Part shown: in pieces, positions 25,881-34,725 of the stretch
How the letters are laid out: every line of letters begins with the position of its first letter
Position numbering within the stretch: the first letter of the stretch is position 1
Source: Acidiphilium acidophilum
GTDB lineage: Bacteria; Pseudomonadota; Alphaproteobacteria; Acetobacterales; Acetobacteraceae
DNA: 64,000 nt
Assembly: GCF_033842475.1 (NCBI RefSeq)
Contig: NZ_JAWXYB010000002.1
Coordinates: 1 to 64,000 of the forward strand
Direction: 5' to 3'
Notes under the pieces: generated by a model
What the model was told of the DNA's origin: nothing
Databases searched by the model: none
What the model saw: only the letters and a program-made list of their open reading frames with translations
Position numbers and translations under genes: made by a program

Positions 25881-27233
25881 GATTGAGCAACCTGATGTCT
25901 GGAAAATAGGGCGAGCGGGGGTCAGGCATCCTGGTAGTCCCACTTGATGTAGCCCTTGGTGTCGGCGGCCCATTTTTCATCGATTTCGACGAGGACGGCG
26001 CTGACGAGGCGTTCGAGGGAGGCTTCGTTGGGGAAGACCCTGATTTTGGTGGTGCGGCGTTTGAGTTCCTGCTGGATGCCGCGTTCCATGGGGTTGGAAG
26101 TGCGAAGCCGGCGCTGGTGGGGTTCTGGCAGTGTGAAGACGGTGAGGCCTTCGGGGATATTTCGTTCGAGCCAATCGGCGAGCTTTGGTGCGGTGTCGCG
26201 ATAGGCATTGACGAGGGTTGTGAGAGCGATCTGGGCAGCGGCGAGGGAATTTGCGTTCCAGACGGTCCGGAGTTCTGCGCCGATGCGTTTGCGGATGGCG
26301 TGGTTGGGGGCGTGGTGGATGGCGTTTTGGGCGAGGTGGAACTGGCATCGTTGCCAGTGTGCGGCGCCGAAGACGGCGCGGCGTGCGGCGTGCAATCCGG
26401 CATGGTCATCGGAGACGATGAATTCGACGCCTCGCAGGCCACGCTGATGGAGGCTTTCGAGGAAGGCACGCCAATGGACTTCGGCCTCGGAAAGGGCGAC
26501 CGAGACGCCGAGGACACGGCGGCGTTCATCGGGTCCGATGCCGATGGCCGAGAGCACGGCGGCATCGCGGACGACGCCATTATCGCGCATTTTTTCATAT
26601 CTGGCGTCGAGGATGAGGTAGCGGATCTCGGCGAGGGGTCGGGTGCGCCAGGCGGCGAGTTCGTCATCGAGCAGCTTGCTGGCGCGGCTGACCTGAGCGG
26701 AGGAGAGGCTTTCGATGCCGAATTCGCGCATGACGGCCTCGACGTCGCGGGTGGAGACGCCTTTGATGTACATTTCGGCGACGGCGACCATGACGGCGCG
26801 GACCGAGCGTCGGCCGCGTTCGAGGGACTGTGGGTAGAAGGGTTCGCCCACGTGACCGGCGGTTTTGGGGACATCGACGGTGATCGACCCGGCCGGGGTA
26901 TCGATCCGCTTGGGCTTGTAGCCATTGGCGTAACCCTGACGATCGGGGTTGCGCTCGTAGTGACTGGCGTGGAGGAAGCGTTCGCGCTCGATCTGCATGG
27001 CGAGTTCGAAGGTCCTGGCAAATACCGTGGCGATATCGCCTGCGCCGTTTTCGATCAGATGTTCCAAAAGTGCCTCGATAATCGTATCCTTTTTGGCGTC
27101 CATTCATCGGTCTCCATGTTGGTGTGAACAACTGCATGGAATACCAGAATGAACAGCCCTTGCCGGGGCATGCCCCGGCAAGGGCACCAACTCCCAACCC
27201 AAAATGAATTTCCAGACGTCAGGTTACACCACC
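25881..27233 (-). mobile_element. IS256-family insertion sequence, copy 3
   Basis: 1353 bp, target duplication ACTTTCCT at 25873-25880 and 27234-27241. The right duplication overlaps that of the adjacent IS4-family element, so the two ISs are separated by only 15 bp. Confidence 0.95.
25922..27103 (-). CDS. IS256-family transposase (copy 3)
   Basis: Identical in sequence to the copy 1 protein, complete D-D-E set. In addition to the usual GATTGAGC end, its 3' flank reads into the ParDE promoter region. Confidence 0.95.
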   Translation of the reverse strand: MDAKKDTIIEALLEHLIENGAGDIATVFARTFELAMQIERERFLHASHYERNPDRQGYANGYKPKRIDTPAGSITVDVPKTAGHVGEPFYPQSLERGRRSVRAVMVAVAEMYIKGVSTRDVEAVMREFGIESLSSAQVSRASKLLDDELAAWRTRPLAEIRYLILDARYEKMRDNGVVRDAAVLSAIGIGPDERRRVLGVSVALSEAEVHWRAFLESLHQRGLRGVEFIVSDDHAGLHAARRAVFGAAHWQRCQFHLAQNAIHHAPNHAIRKRIGAELRTVWNANSLAAAQIALTTLVNAYRDTAPKLADWLERNIPEGLTVFTLPEPHQRRLRTSNPMERGIQQELKRRTTKIRVFPNEASLERLVSAVLVEIDEKWAADTKGYIKWDYQDA

Positions 27234-27248
27234 ACTTTCCTAATGGAG

Positions 27249-28697
27249 CTACGGCATTCACACATTTTTCTTGCTGTTTGAGTTGGGCTCTGATTCTCGA
27301 TGATCTCTGCAGTGATGGGGAACGAGATGGCGGTTCGAGGCGGAGCTTTGGGACATTTTGGTGATGCGCGGCGCGCGGCGATCGGCAACACACTGGTTGA
27401 GCGGGTAGTGGAAACTGGCTCTCTGGTCATACGCAAACTCGGGGGCACGCGGGCGCGGGAGATTGCGATCCATCGGTTCCTTTCGGCCCCCTCGGTGACG
27501 TGTGGCGAGATGGTTGAGACGCTGGCGCATTGCACGGCAGTGGCCTGCAAGGGGCGTCGGATTGTGGCGGCGCAGGACACGACAGAGATCAATTTTGCCG
27601 GCCGCGAGGAGCGTCGTCGGGGCCTTGGTCCGGCCGGAGATGGCGTATCGGCGGGGTTTTTCCTGCACCCGGTGATTGCGATCGACAGCGAGACGGAGGC
27701 GGTGCTCGGCCTGATCGACGCGAAAATATGGACCCGTTCTGATGGGTTCGATCCGACACCTGCGCGTGAGCGGGCGTTGGAGGACAAGGAGAGTGTGCGA
27801 TGGTTGGAGGGCGCTTCACACGCCGCTGACCGCCTGACCGATGCCGCCTCGGTCGTGGTTGTGGCCGACCGCGAGGGTGACATCTATGCGGGCTTTGCCA
27901 GGCGTCCGGCGTCGATCGAGATGATCGTCCGTGCTGCTCAGGATCGTGTTCTGGATGACGGTAGACGCCTGTTTGCCGCCCCCGAAGCGTGGCCTGAACT
28001 GGTCCGCAGCGAGGTGCGCGTCGCGCCATCGCGCACCGGCATTGCCGCACGGGTTGCGACCGTGGCGCTGCGTGCTGGAACGGTGACGATCTGCCGTCCG
28101 CGCCATGGCGGTGACGTGGGCGGACCAGCGCATCTGACCCTGACCATGGTGGAGGCGCGCGAGGTCGACTGGAATGGCGAAGGCACCCCGCTCTTGTGGC
28201 GCCTGCTCACCACGATCGAGACCATCGACGCTGACGGTGCCGCCGAAATCGTACGCCTCTACCGGCTGAGATGGAGGATTGAAGAGGTTTTCCGGTCTTT
28301 GAAAAGTGACGGTCTCAGGCTTGAAGAAACCCAGATGCAAGATGCCGGACGGCTGTTCAAGCTGGCCTTGATCGGCCTCGCCGCAGCGACCCGCACCGTA
28401 CAACTCGTCGATGCCCGCGACGGCAGCGACCGGCCGGCAACCGACGTCATCGATCCCGGATTACTCCCGGCCGCCGATGCCATTGCCCCCACTCTCGAAG
28501 GCAAGACACCGCGGCAAAAAAACCCCCATCCACCGCGATCCCTCGCATGGCTCGCCTGGATCATCGCCCGCCTCGGCGGGTGGAATTGCTACTACAAGCC
28601 GCCAGGACCAAAGACCATGCGCGCAGGGTGGGCAACCTTCGCTTCCATGGCCACAGGCTTCATCATCGCAGCTCAATCAAATCCGTGAATCCCGTAG
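27249..28697 (+). mobile_element. IS4-family insertion sequence
   Basis: About 1449 bp with imperfect inverted repeats (left GCTACGGCATTCAC, right complement GCTACGGGATTCAC). A direct repeat CCTAATGGAG flanks it (27239-27248 and 28698-28707). Because repeat and IS ends share bases, the true duplication may be 8-10 bp. It is inserted at the stop codon of the proline-rich gene. Confidence 0.88.
27300..28688 (+). CDS. IS4-family (Tn5-like) transposase
   Basis: Up to 462 residues; the ATG at 27327 (MAVRGGALGHFGDARRAAIG), preceded by GGGGAACGAG, is an alternative start. Catalytic Asp residues are in AAQDTTEINFAG and VVVADREGDIYAGF. The IS4 signature Y-x2-R-x3-E-x6-K is fully present in YRLRWRIEEVFRSLK, with Glu as third catalytic residue. 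The C-terminal region (LARLGGWNCYYKPPGPKTMRAGW) resembles that of IS50/Tn5 relatives. Intact. Confidence 0.92.
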   Translation: MISAVMGNEMAVRGGALGHFGDARRAAIGNTLVERVVETGSLVIRKLGGTRAREIAIHRFLSAPSVTCGEMVETLAHCTAVACKGRRIVAAQDTTEINFAGREERRRGLGPAGDGVSAGFFLHPVIAIDSETEAVLGLIDAKIWTRSDGFDPTPARERALEDKESVRWLEGASHAADRLTDAASVVVVADREGDIYAGFARRPASIEMIVRAAQDRVLDDGRRLFAAPEAWPELVRSEVRVAPSRTGIAARVATVALRAGTVTICRPRHGGDVGGPAHLTLTMVEAREVDWNGEGTPLLWRLLTTIETIDADGAAEIVRLYRLRWRIEEVFRSLKSDGLRLEETQMQDAGRLFKLALIGLAAATRTVQLVDARDGSDRPATDVIDPGLLPAADAIAPTLEGKTPRQKNPHPPRSLAWLAWIIARLGGWNCYYKPPGPKTMRAGWATFASMATGFIIAAQSNP

Positions 28698-28698
28698 C

Positions 28699-29061
28699 CT
28701 AATGGAGAGGGAAGGTTACACCAAAGGATAGTGAAGGCGGCCCGAAGTATACAGGTGGTGGCGCATATACCACCGGCGGCGGAGGAGGAGGCGGTGGCGG
28801 CGGCACATATACGACTGGCGGGGGAGCATAATACACAACAGGCGGTGGAGGGGGCGGTCGTGGCCCTGGAGACCACCATCCCCAAGGCCTGTGTGCGCCG
28901 TGCGCCCAGGGTGGTGGTCCGGGTGGGTGGCCCCAGCCTGGAGGTGGAGGACCATGAGGACCGCCGGCCCATGGTGGCGGTCCTGCTATCGCGATGCATG
29001 TAGAACCAGCGATGGCTAGGGTGAAGAGGCCGACAATGAGTCCAAGTTGCTTGGCTTTCAT
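28699..29061 (-). CDS. Proline-rich exported protein
   Basis: About 120 residues from MKAKQLGLIVGLFTLAIAGSTCIAIAG, a signal peptide; GGGGA lies 9 bases before this ATG, better placed than before the two upstream ATGs. The mature part is Pro/Gly/Trp-rich (GPPPWAGGPHGPPPPGWGHPPG), followed by repeated PPPVVY units. It is probably a cell-envelope protein. The IS4-family element sits exactly at its stop codon, but because the target duplication re-supplies the TAG the protein is not truncated. Confidence 0.75.
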   Translation of the reverse strand: MKAKQLGLIVGLFTLAIAGSTCIAIAGPPPWAGGPHGPPPPGWGHPPGPPPWAHGAHRPWGWWSPGPRPPPPPPVVYYAPPPVVYVPPPPPPPPPPVVYAPPPVYFGPPSLSFGVTFPLH

Positions 29062-29171
29062 GATTTTCATTCCCCGCACTGCTGATGGCAGTTTGCAGAT
29101 AAATTATGGCGTGTTTTTGCCGCCATTAACCCGGAACGCGGGCTATTGATCACGAAACCGCTTCCAAAACG

Positions 29172-29462
29172 TCATGCCATCCCGGGACGCCAGGTTGCAG
29201 AACCACGGGGGGCACGGGCACCTCGCAGCAAGCCCTCAGTGTTCAAATCCTCGTCCAGGTCAGGCCAGTGAATGCCGTAGCCGGCTCCTGCCAGCTCCCA
29301 GTGGCTTCTTTGCTCCGGAGATGCATTGAGAAGGCGCGGAAACCAGGCCAGAGGCACGGCAATCGTCCGACCATCCATCAAGCCGACGATCAGCTCATAG
29401 TCGGTCACAGAAACAGTACGAACCCGAATGTCCGGAGTTTCAGTCTCGGCCAAAGAAGCCAT
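29172..29462 (-). CDS. DUF2442 protein
   Basis: 96 residues: RVRTVSVTDYELIVGLMDGRTIAVPLAWFPRLLNASPEQRSHWELAGAGYGIHWPDLDEDLNTEGLLRG. The DGR...VPLxWFPRL...YGIHWPDLDEDL pattern is the DUF2442 family. These proteins are habitually encoded next to DUF4160, as here (overlap 23 bp), and the pair is suspected to be a toxin-antitoxin-like module. The function is unproven. Confidence 0.88.
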   Translation of the reverse strand: MASLAETETPDIRVRTVSVTDYELIVGLMDGRTIAVPLAWFPRLLNASPEQRSHWELAGAGYGIHWPDLDEDLNTEGLLRGARAPRGSATWRPGMA

Positions 29463-29679
29463 ACCAACTCTCCAAAAGTGTCTGCTGATGGTCGCGTGTC
29501 ATTCGTAGGAGCAAACCGAGTTCACGTGGTGAAAAACCAGCATTCGAAGCCAGAGCAACAGGTTCGAGCCAAAGCTTCGCCGTTGCTTCGGCCCGATCAA
29601 TATGCACGTGCGGCGGTTCGTTCGGCTCATGGCTGTAGAAATAGAACCGATATCCCTCATGCCGGAAAACTACCGGCAT
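29440..29679 (-). CDS. DUF4160 protein
   Basis: 79 residues: MPVVFRHEGYRFYFYSHEPNEPPHVHIDRAEATAKLWLEPVALASNAGFSPRELGLLLRMTRDHQQTLLESW. The EPPHVHIxR...AKxWLEPV motif defines DUF4160. It is translationally linked with the DUF2442 gene downstream. A second such pair lies at 45433-46069 with reading direction conserved. Confidence 0.88.
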   Translation of the reverse strand: MPVVFRHEGYRFYFYSHEPNEPPHVHIDRAEATAKLWLEPVALASNAGFSPRELGLLLRMTRDHQQTLLESWYGFFGRD

Positions 29680-29899
29680 TCACGAGGCCTCCCCCGGCCA
29701 GAAATCCTCGGTCATCATCTGCTCGAAAGACCATGGGCAGACCGGGCGAAACGTCTGATCTGCCAAGCCAGTTTCCATAGCGGCTTCACTGCGTGCCAGG
29801 TGGTAAGCGCGGCTGATTGCCTCAACCAGCCTCGATCTGAGGCTGGGGCTTTCGGTCAGGTGCTCGGAAATCTTATGGCGCTGGATGACGATACTGGTC
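29680..29899 (-). pseudogene. DUF29-family protein, C-terminal fragment
   Basis: About 70 codons, SIVIQRHKISEHLTESPSLRSRLVEAISRAYHLARSEAAMETGL...CPWSFEQMMTEDFWPGEAS. The R-Y-x-A-R...A-x-E-TGL...CPW-x-x-E-x-x-x...FWP ending is that of DUF29 proteins. The N-terminal half is cut off by the left end of the second Tn3-family transposon at 29900. The stop abuts the DUF4160 start, so these were one operon. Confidence 0.75.
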
Positions 29900-29937
29900 G
29901 GGGTTGTTTGCGGGAGGGGGCGAAATCCTACGCTAAG
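29900..29937 (+). repeat. Left 38-bp inverted repeat of second Tn3-family transposon
   Basis: GGGGTTGTTTGCGGG onward; differs from the other end at one position (T for C at base 6). Confidence 0.92.
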
Positions 29938-30542
29938 CCGAGAACGCGCTTCCCATAGTCCCTGAGTTCGCCCTTCGGTCCGACATATCGGTAGAGAGTG
30001 ACGCGCTCGATCCCGAGTTCCTTGCACAGATCGGAAACGGAAGTGTCGCGCTGGGCCATGGCGGCTTGGGCGAGGCGCACCTGTGCTCTGGTCAGGGCGA
30101 ATTTTCGTCCGCCCTTTCGTCCGCGCGCTCTGGCAGCGGCGAGACCGGCCATGGTCCGTTCGCGGATCAGGTCACGCTCGAACTCGGCCAGGGTGGCGAA
30201 GATACCGAACACCATGCGCCCGGATGCGGTCGTGGTGTCGATCTGAGCGCCCTTTCCGGTCAGCACACGCAGGCCGATCTTGCGGTCTGACAGATCCTTC
30301 ACGGTGTTGACCAGGTGGGCGAGCGAGCGCCCGAGGCGATCGAGCTTCCAGATCACCAGCACATCGTCGGAGCGCAAGGATTTCAGGCAGGCGGCCAGAC
30401 CAGGCCGATCATCATGGCTGCCGGAAGCGCGATCCTCATAGATGTTGTTCAGCTCAACGCCGGCGGCACGCAGGGCGTCGTGCTGCAGGTCGAGGGACTG
30501 GGAGCCGTCGGCTTTGGAGACGCGGGCGTATCCGATCAGCAT
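29928..30542 (-). CDS. tnpR: Serine resolvase TnpR (second transposon)
   Basis: About 204 residues from MLIGYARVSKADGSQSLDLQHDALRAAGV (Ser9 nucleophile). WKLDRLGRSLAHLVNTV, DTTTASGRMVFGIFATLAEFERDLIRERT and the HTH DTSVSDLCKELGIERVTLYRYV are all intact. The longer upstream frame overlaps the presumed res site and is not used. Its last codons lie in the left inverted repeat. Confidence 0.92.
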   Translation of the reverse strand: MLIGYARVSKADGSQSLDLQHDALRAAGVELNNIYEDRASGSHDDRPGLAACLKSLRSDDVLVIWKLDRLGRSLAHLVNTVKDLSDRKIGLRVLTGKGAQIDTTTASGRMVFGIFATLAEFERDLIRERTMAGLAAARARGRKGGRKFALTRAQVRLAQAAMAQRDTSVSDLCKELGIERVTLYRYVGPKGELRDYGKRVLGLA

Positions 30543-30667
30543 GTTTCTTAAACGTTGGTTTGAGGCGGCGTGCTGGCCACGAATGATTTGCTCGCTGGAA
30601 ATGTATCTCAACCAGCTTCATAAACAAAGCGTCTTGAACATTACCGGATTTTGAAAAAGGAACATGG
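30543..30667. promoter_or_regulatory. Divergent promoter/res region of second transposon
   Basis: The 125 bases between tnpR and tnpA contain TTGAGGCGG and CTCAACCAGC blocks and dispersed inverted motifs. In divergent Tn3-family elements this gap holds res and both promoters; the exact subsites are not resolved by eye. Confidence 0.45.
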
Positions 30668-33553
30668 ATGCCGCGTCGCGTCACTCTCACCGATCGGCAG
30701 AAGGATGCACTGCTGCGCCTGCCGACCTCCCAGACGGATTTGCTGAAGCACTATACACTGAGTGATGAGGACCTCGGGCATATCAGGCAGCGCCGGCGCG
30801 CTCACAACAGGTTCGGGTTCGCCTTGCAACTGTGCGTCCTGCGCTATCCCGGCCGCGTACTGGCGCCTGGCGAATTGATCCCGGCGGAGGTCGTCGAATT
30901 TATCGGAGCGCAGCTTGGCCTGCATGCCGATGATCTCGTTGACTACGCCGCCCGCGAGGAAACGCGGCACGAGCATCTTGCCGAGTTGCGGGCGCTCTAT
31001 GGATTCCGCACCTTCTCCGGACGCGGAGCGCGCGAGCTGAAGGACTGGTTGCTTCGGGAAGCCGAGATGGCGGTATCAAACGAAGACGTCGCCCGTCGCT
31101 TCGTGGCGGAGTGTCGACGCACCTGCACGGTTCTTCCTGCAACATCGACGATCGAGCGGCTTTGCGCCACGGCTCTGGTCGATGCCGAGCGGCAAATCGA
31201 GACGCGGATTGCCGGCCGGTTGTCCAAGCCGATCCGGGAACAGTTACTGGCCTTGCTCGAGGAAACGGCTGACGATCGGGTGACCCGCTTCGTGTGGCTG
31301 CGTCAGTTCGAGCCAGGCTCGAACTCTTCGTCGGCCAACCGTCTGCTCGACCGGTTGGAATACCTGCAACGTGTCGATCTTCCCGATGATCTGCTGGCCG
31401 GAGTTCCCGCCCATCGGGTGACACGTCTACGTAGGCAGGGCGAGCGGTATTATGCCGACGGCATGCGCGATCTCCCGGAAGACAGGCGGCTTGCGATTCT
31501 GGCCGTTTGTGCGTCGGAATGGCGGGCGGTGCTTGCCGATGCCGTGGTGGAAACCCACGACCGGATCGTGGGCAGGCTCTACCGGGCGTCGGAAAGGATT
31601 TGCCAGGCCAAGGTCGCCGACGAAGCGAACGCGGTGCGCAACGCCCTGAAATCCTTCGCCGAAATCGGCGGTGCCCTGGTCGATGCACAGGATGATGGCC
31701 AGCCGCTGGGCGACGTCATCGCGAGCGGATCAGGGTGGGACGGCTTCAAAACCCTTGTTGCAATGGCAACCAGGCTGACCGCCACCATGGCGGACGACCC
31801 TCTCAATCATGTGCTCGACGGTTATCACCGTTTCCGCCGGTACGCTCCGCGCATGTTGCGCCTGCTCGATCTACGGGCTGCGCCTGTCGCGCTGCCGCTT
31901 CTCGAAGCGGTGATGGCTTTGCGTACCGGTTTGAACGACGCGGCCCTGACCGGCTTCCTGAGGCCGAGCTCGAAATGGCATCGCCATCTTCGGGCTCAGG
32001 TGGCTGGTGACGCCCGCCTCTGGGAGATCGCGGTGCTGTTCCATCTGCGCGATGCGTTCCGTTCCGGGGATGTCTGGCTGGCCAGATCCCGACGCTATGG
32101 TGATCTGAAACAGGCTCTCGTTCCTGCACAGGCTATCGCGGAAGGTGGTCGTCTCGCCGTGCCATTGCGGCCGGAAGAATGGCTAACGGACCGGCAAGCT
32201 CGCCTCGATATCCGGTTGCGCGAACTGGGCCGCGCCGCGCGCACCGGCACAATTCCCGGCGGGTCGATCGAAAACGGCGTTCTGCATATCGAGAAGCTCG
32301 AAGCTGCTGCGCCTGACGGCTCCGAGGACCTGGTGCTCGATCTCTACAAGCAGATTCCTCCCACGCGGATCACCGACCTCCTGCTGGAGGTGGATGCGGC
32401 GATCGGCTTCTGCGAGGCCTTCACGCATCTGCGCACGGGAGCGCCCTGCGCCGACCGGATCGGGCTGATGAACGTCATCCTTGCGGAAGGGATCAACCTC
32501 GGCCTGCGCAAGATGGCTGACGCCACAAACACCCACACCTTCTGGGAGTTGATCCGCATTGGACGGTGGCATGTCGAAGGCGAAGCCTACGACCGGGCAC
32601 TGGCCATGGTGGTCGAGGCGCAGGCGGCGTTACCCATGGCCCAGCTCTGGGGCATGGGCACCTCGGCTTCGAGCGACGGCCAGTTCTTCGCCGCGACAGA
32701 GCAAGGCGAGGCCATGAACCTGGTCAACGCAAAATATGGCAATACCCCCGGCTTGAAAGCCTACAGTCACGTCTCGGACCAGTACGCGCCGTTTGCAACC
32801 CAGGTGATCCCCGCGACGGCGAGCGAAGCCCCTTACATCCTCGACGGCCTGCTCATGAACGACGCCGGCCGCCATATCCGCGAGCAGTTCGCCGACACGG
32901 GCGGCTTCACCGATCACGTCTTTGCCGCATGCGCCATTCTCGGCTACCGGTTCGCGCCCCGCATCCGCGATCTGCCGTCCAAGCGGCTCTATGCGTTCAA
33001 TCCATCGGCCGCCCCGGCCCACTTGCGGGCCATGATCGGCGGAAAAATCAATCAGGCCATGATCGAGCGCAACTGGCCCGATATCCTGCGCATCGCCGCC
33101 ACCATCGCGGCCGGGAGCATCGCGCCCAGCCAGATTCTGCGCAAGCTCGCCTCCTATCCACGGCAGAACGAACTGGCCACAGCCTTGCGCGAGGTCGGTC
33201 GCGTCGAGCGGACCCTGTTCATGATCGACTGGATTCTGGATGCCGATCTGCAACGCCGTGCCCAGATTGGGCTCAACAAGGGCGAGGCACATCACGCGCT
33301 TAAACGTGCCATCAGCTTCCACCGGCGAGGCGAAATCCGCGACCGTTCCGCCGAAGGCCAGCACTACCGGATCGCTGGCATGAACTTGCTCGCCGCCATC
33401 ATCATCTTCTGGAACACCATGAAGTTGGGCGAAGTCGTCGCCGACCAGAAGCGCGATGGAAAATGGCTGTCGCCCGATCTGCTGGCCCATGTCTCGCCGC
33501 TCGGATGGGAACACATCAATCTCACCGGAGAATATCGCTGGCCAAAACCTTAG
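30668..33553 (+). CDS. tnpA: Tn3-family transposase TnpA (second transposon)
   Basis: 961 residues starting MPRRVTLTDRQKDALLRLPTSQTDLLKHYTLSDEDLGHIRQRRR, the standard DUF4158 N-terminus. The C-terminal catalytic part shows SASSDGQFFAATEQG, NAKYGNTPGLKAYSHVSDQYAPF and IGLNKGEAHHALKRAISFHRRGEIRDRS. Complete. The stop codon lies inside the right inverted repeat. Only distantly similar to the tnpA at 859. Confidence 0.94.
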   Translation: MPRRVTLTDRQKDALLRLPTSQTDLLKHYTLSDEDLGHIRQRRRAHNRFGFALQLCVLRYPGRVLAPGELIPAEVVEFIGAQLGLHADDLVDYAAREETRHEHLAELRALYGFRTFSGRGARELKDWLLREAEMAVSNEDVARRFVAECRRTCTVLPATSTIERLCATALVDAERQIETRIAGRLSKPIREQLLALLEETADDRVTRFVWLRQFEPGSNSSSANRLLDRLEYLQRVDLPDDLLAGVPAHRVTRLRRQGERYYADGMRDLPEDRRLAILAVCASEWRAVLADAVVETHDRIVGRLYRASERICQAKVADEANAVRNALKSFAEIGGALVDAQDDGQPLGDVIASGSGWDGFKTLVAMATRLTATMADDPLNHVLDGYHRFRRYAPRMLRLLDLRAAPVALPLLEAVMALRTGLNDAALTGFLRPSSKWHRHLRAQVAGDARLWEIAVLFHLRDAFRSGDVWLARSRRYGDLKQALVPAQAIAEGGRLAVPLRPEEWLTDRQARLDIRLRELGRAARTGTIPGGSIENGVLHIEKLEAAAPDGSEDLVLDLYKQIPPTRITDLLLEVDAAIGFCEAFTHLRTGAPCADRIGLMNVILAEGINLGLRKMADATNTHTFWELIRIGRWHVEGEAYDRALAMVVEAQAALPMAQLWGMGTSASSDGQFFAATEQGEAMNLVNAKYGNTPGLKAYSHVSDQYAPFATQVIPATASEAPYILDGLLMNDAGRHIREQFADTGGFTDHVFAACAILGYRFAPRIRDLPSKRLYAFNPSAAPAHLRAMIGGKINQAMIERNWPDILRIAATIAAGSIAPSQILRKLASYPRQNELATALREVGRVERTLFMIDWILDADLQRRAQIGLNKGEAHHALKRAISFHRRGEIRDRSAEGQHYRIAGMNLLAAIIIFWNTMKLGEVVADQKRDGKWLSPDLLAHVSPLGWEHINLTGEYRWPKP

Positions 33554-33586
33554 CGTAGGATTTCGCCCCCTCCCGCAAACGACCCC
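33549..33586 (-). repeat. Right 38-bp inverted repeat of second Tn3-family transposon
   Basis: Reverse complement reads GGGGTCGTTTGCGGG onward; the match to the left end is 37 of 38. Confidence 0.92.
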
Positions 33587-33814
33587 TTTGACATGGCCGG
33601 CTCCATGATCGTCGCTTTAGGAGTGACCCGCTTTACCAAAGTACTTCATCAGTTAGTTCAGCGGTGGCTTGGACCTTTCTGCGTCGAGCTATATGAGTGG
33701 GCGGTCTGCTTTTGCCATCTTCCCGCGGTACTATTTCCACGCCAGACAGTGCCACTACTGCCATCGCAGCGAGAGGCAAGCCATGTCTTGGTCGGTCACC
33801 GGCGAACAATTAAA

Positions 33815-33848
33815 GATTGATCATATCTCTTCCGAGATATGATCAATC
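33815..33848. repeat. Perfect 15-bp inverted repeat with 4-base loop
   Basis: GATTGATCATATCTC, loop TTCC, then the exact complement. No U-run follows, so a terminator is unlikely. It may be a binding site or an element end. Its right arm overlaps the end of the cation-efflux fragment. Confidence 0.7.
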
Positions 33849-33950
33849 AGCGCCGACGAGTTTAAGCGACACGCTTTCCCGCCCTTGATCGACGCCCTTA
33901 AGCTGCCAAACCACGACAACCGAAGCGAAAATCTCAATGGCGCTATCAAG
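33843..33950 (-). pseudogene. Cation diffusion facilitator fragment
   Basis: LDSAIEIFASVVVVWQLKGVDQGRESVSLKLVGAD then stop. The DSxIEIFASVVVVWQL stretch is the second transmembrane segment of CDF/cation-efflux proteins with its metal-site aspartate. Neither the N-terminus nor the remaining helices are present here. Confidence 0.65.
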
Positions 33951-34026
33951 ATTGCATGGTGCATGATAGCCAATTCGCCCAGACTTTTCCTCCATCAGGC
34001 GTCTATCAAGACTTATGGAACGACTG

Positions 34027-34626
34027 CTAGGCTTCTGCCGTCTTGTGTTCGCTGCGTGCGGCCAGCCAGACCTCCCGTGCCGCGTCGGCATTCAGAGCGG
34101 CGATGCCCAGCCCGACGATTAAATCCGGCCATGCCGACACCCACAGGAAGGCAGTCATCGATCCCGCTGCGATGATGGCAACGTTCGCCATGGCGTCGTT
34201 GCGGGCTGATAGAAAGGCGGCTTTGGTCAGGCTGCCGCTGTGTTGACGATACCGTGCCAGCATAAAAGCGCAGGAGAGGTTAACAGCCAGCGCCCCCAGG
34301 CCGGTCAGTGAAAGCAGAGCCGGATTCGGTGCCAGCGGCAGGTTGAATTTTTCCCATGCCATCCACAACGTGGCCAGGCCCGGCACGAGCAGGATCCCCG
34401 CGAGCATCATACCGACGCGGGAGCGATTGCCTGCCGTCCAGCCGAGCGCCACGAGAATGAGGACGTTCACCGACGCATCTTCGAGAAAATCGATGCTGTC
34501 CGCAAACAGAGAAACCGAGCCGATAGCCCGGGCAACGGTGAACTCGATCCCGAAATAGGCCAGGTTTAAAACGGCGACGAGCCGAACTACTCGCCGCAAA
34601 TGATGGTCAGTGGCTAAAGATGTCAT
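34027..34626 (-). CDS. Cation diffusion facilitator (CDF-like) transporter
   Basis: About 199 residues from MTSLATDHHLRRVVRLVAVLNLAYFGIEFTVARAIGSVSLFADSIDFLEDASVN. About five to six membrane helices; the metal-site pattern SLFADSIDFLEDA is in helix 2 and a second acidic/polar site NDAMANVAIIAAG in helix 5. The protein stops after LIVGLGIAALNADAAREVWLAARSEHK, so the cytoplasmic C-terminal domain of classical CDFs is missing, as in a short subfamily. The longer upstream start lacks a ribosome site. Probably exports a divalent metal. Confidence 0.82.
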   Translation of the reverse strand: MTSLATDHHLRRVVRLVAVLNLAYFGIEFTVARAIGSVSLFADSIDFLEDASVNVLILVALGWTAGNRSRVGMMLAGILLVPGLATLWMAWEKFNLPLAPNPALLSLTGLGALAVNLSCAFMLARYRQHSGSLTKAAFLSARNDAMANVAIIAAGSMTAFLWVSAWPDLIVGLGIAALNADAAREVWLAARSEHKTAEA

Positions 34627-34725
34627 GCAGTACCACCATACACCGATATCCTTCTCGCCTGGCAACGCCATGCGGTGCAAAAATTAAGACTTCTGCACAT
34701 CAGGGCGGCATCATCCTGGATGAGG

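Larger units (their letters stand above)
29900..33586. mobile_element. Second Tn3-family transposon
   Basis: 3687 bp with divergent resolvase and transposase genes and no cargo. Its 38-bp inverted repeats begin GGGGTYGTTTGCGGGAGGGG (29900-29937 and 33549-33586). The five bases next to each end differ (TGGTC and TTTGA), so no target duplication remains; a deletion or recombination has altered at least one flank. It truncates the DUF29 gene. Confidence 0.92.
33587..34026. other. Scrambled region: hairpin and cation-efflux debris
   Basis: No intact gene. Contains a perfect 15-bp hairpin (33815-33848) and a fragment of a cation-efflux protein on the minus strand (33843-33950). The rest is unassigned and probably left over from transposon rearrangements. 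Confidence 0.5.

Noticed and set aside
33593..33820. 75-codon plus-strand frame after the second Tn3-family transposon
   Set aside because: No recognisable family or ribosome site; lies in a scrambled stretch.
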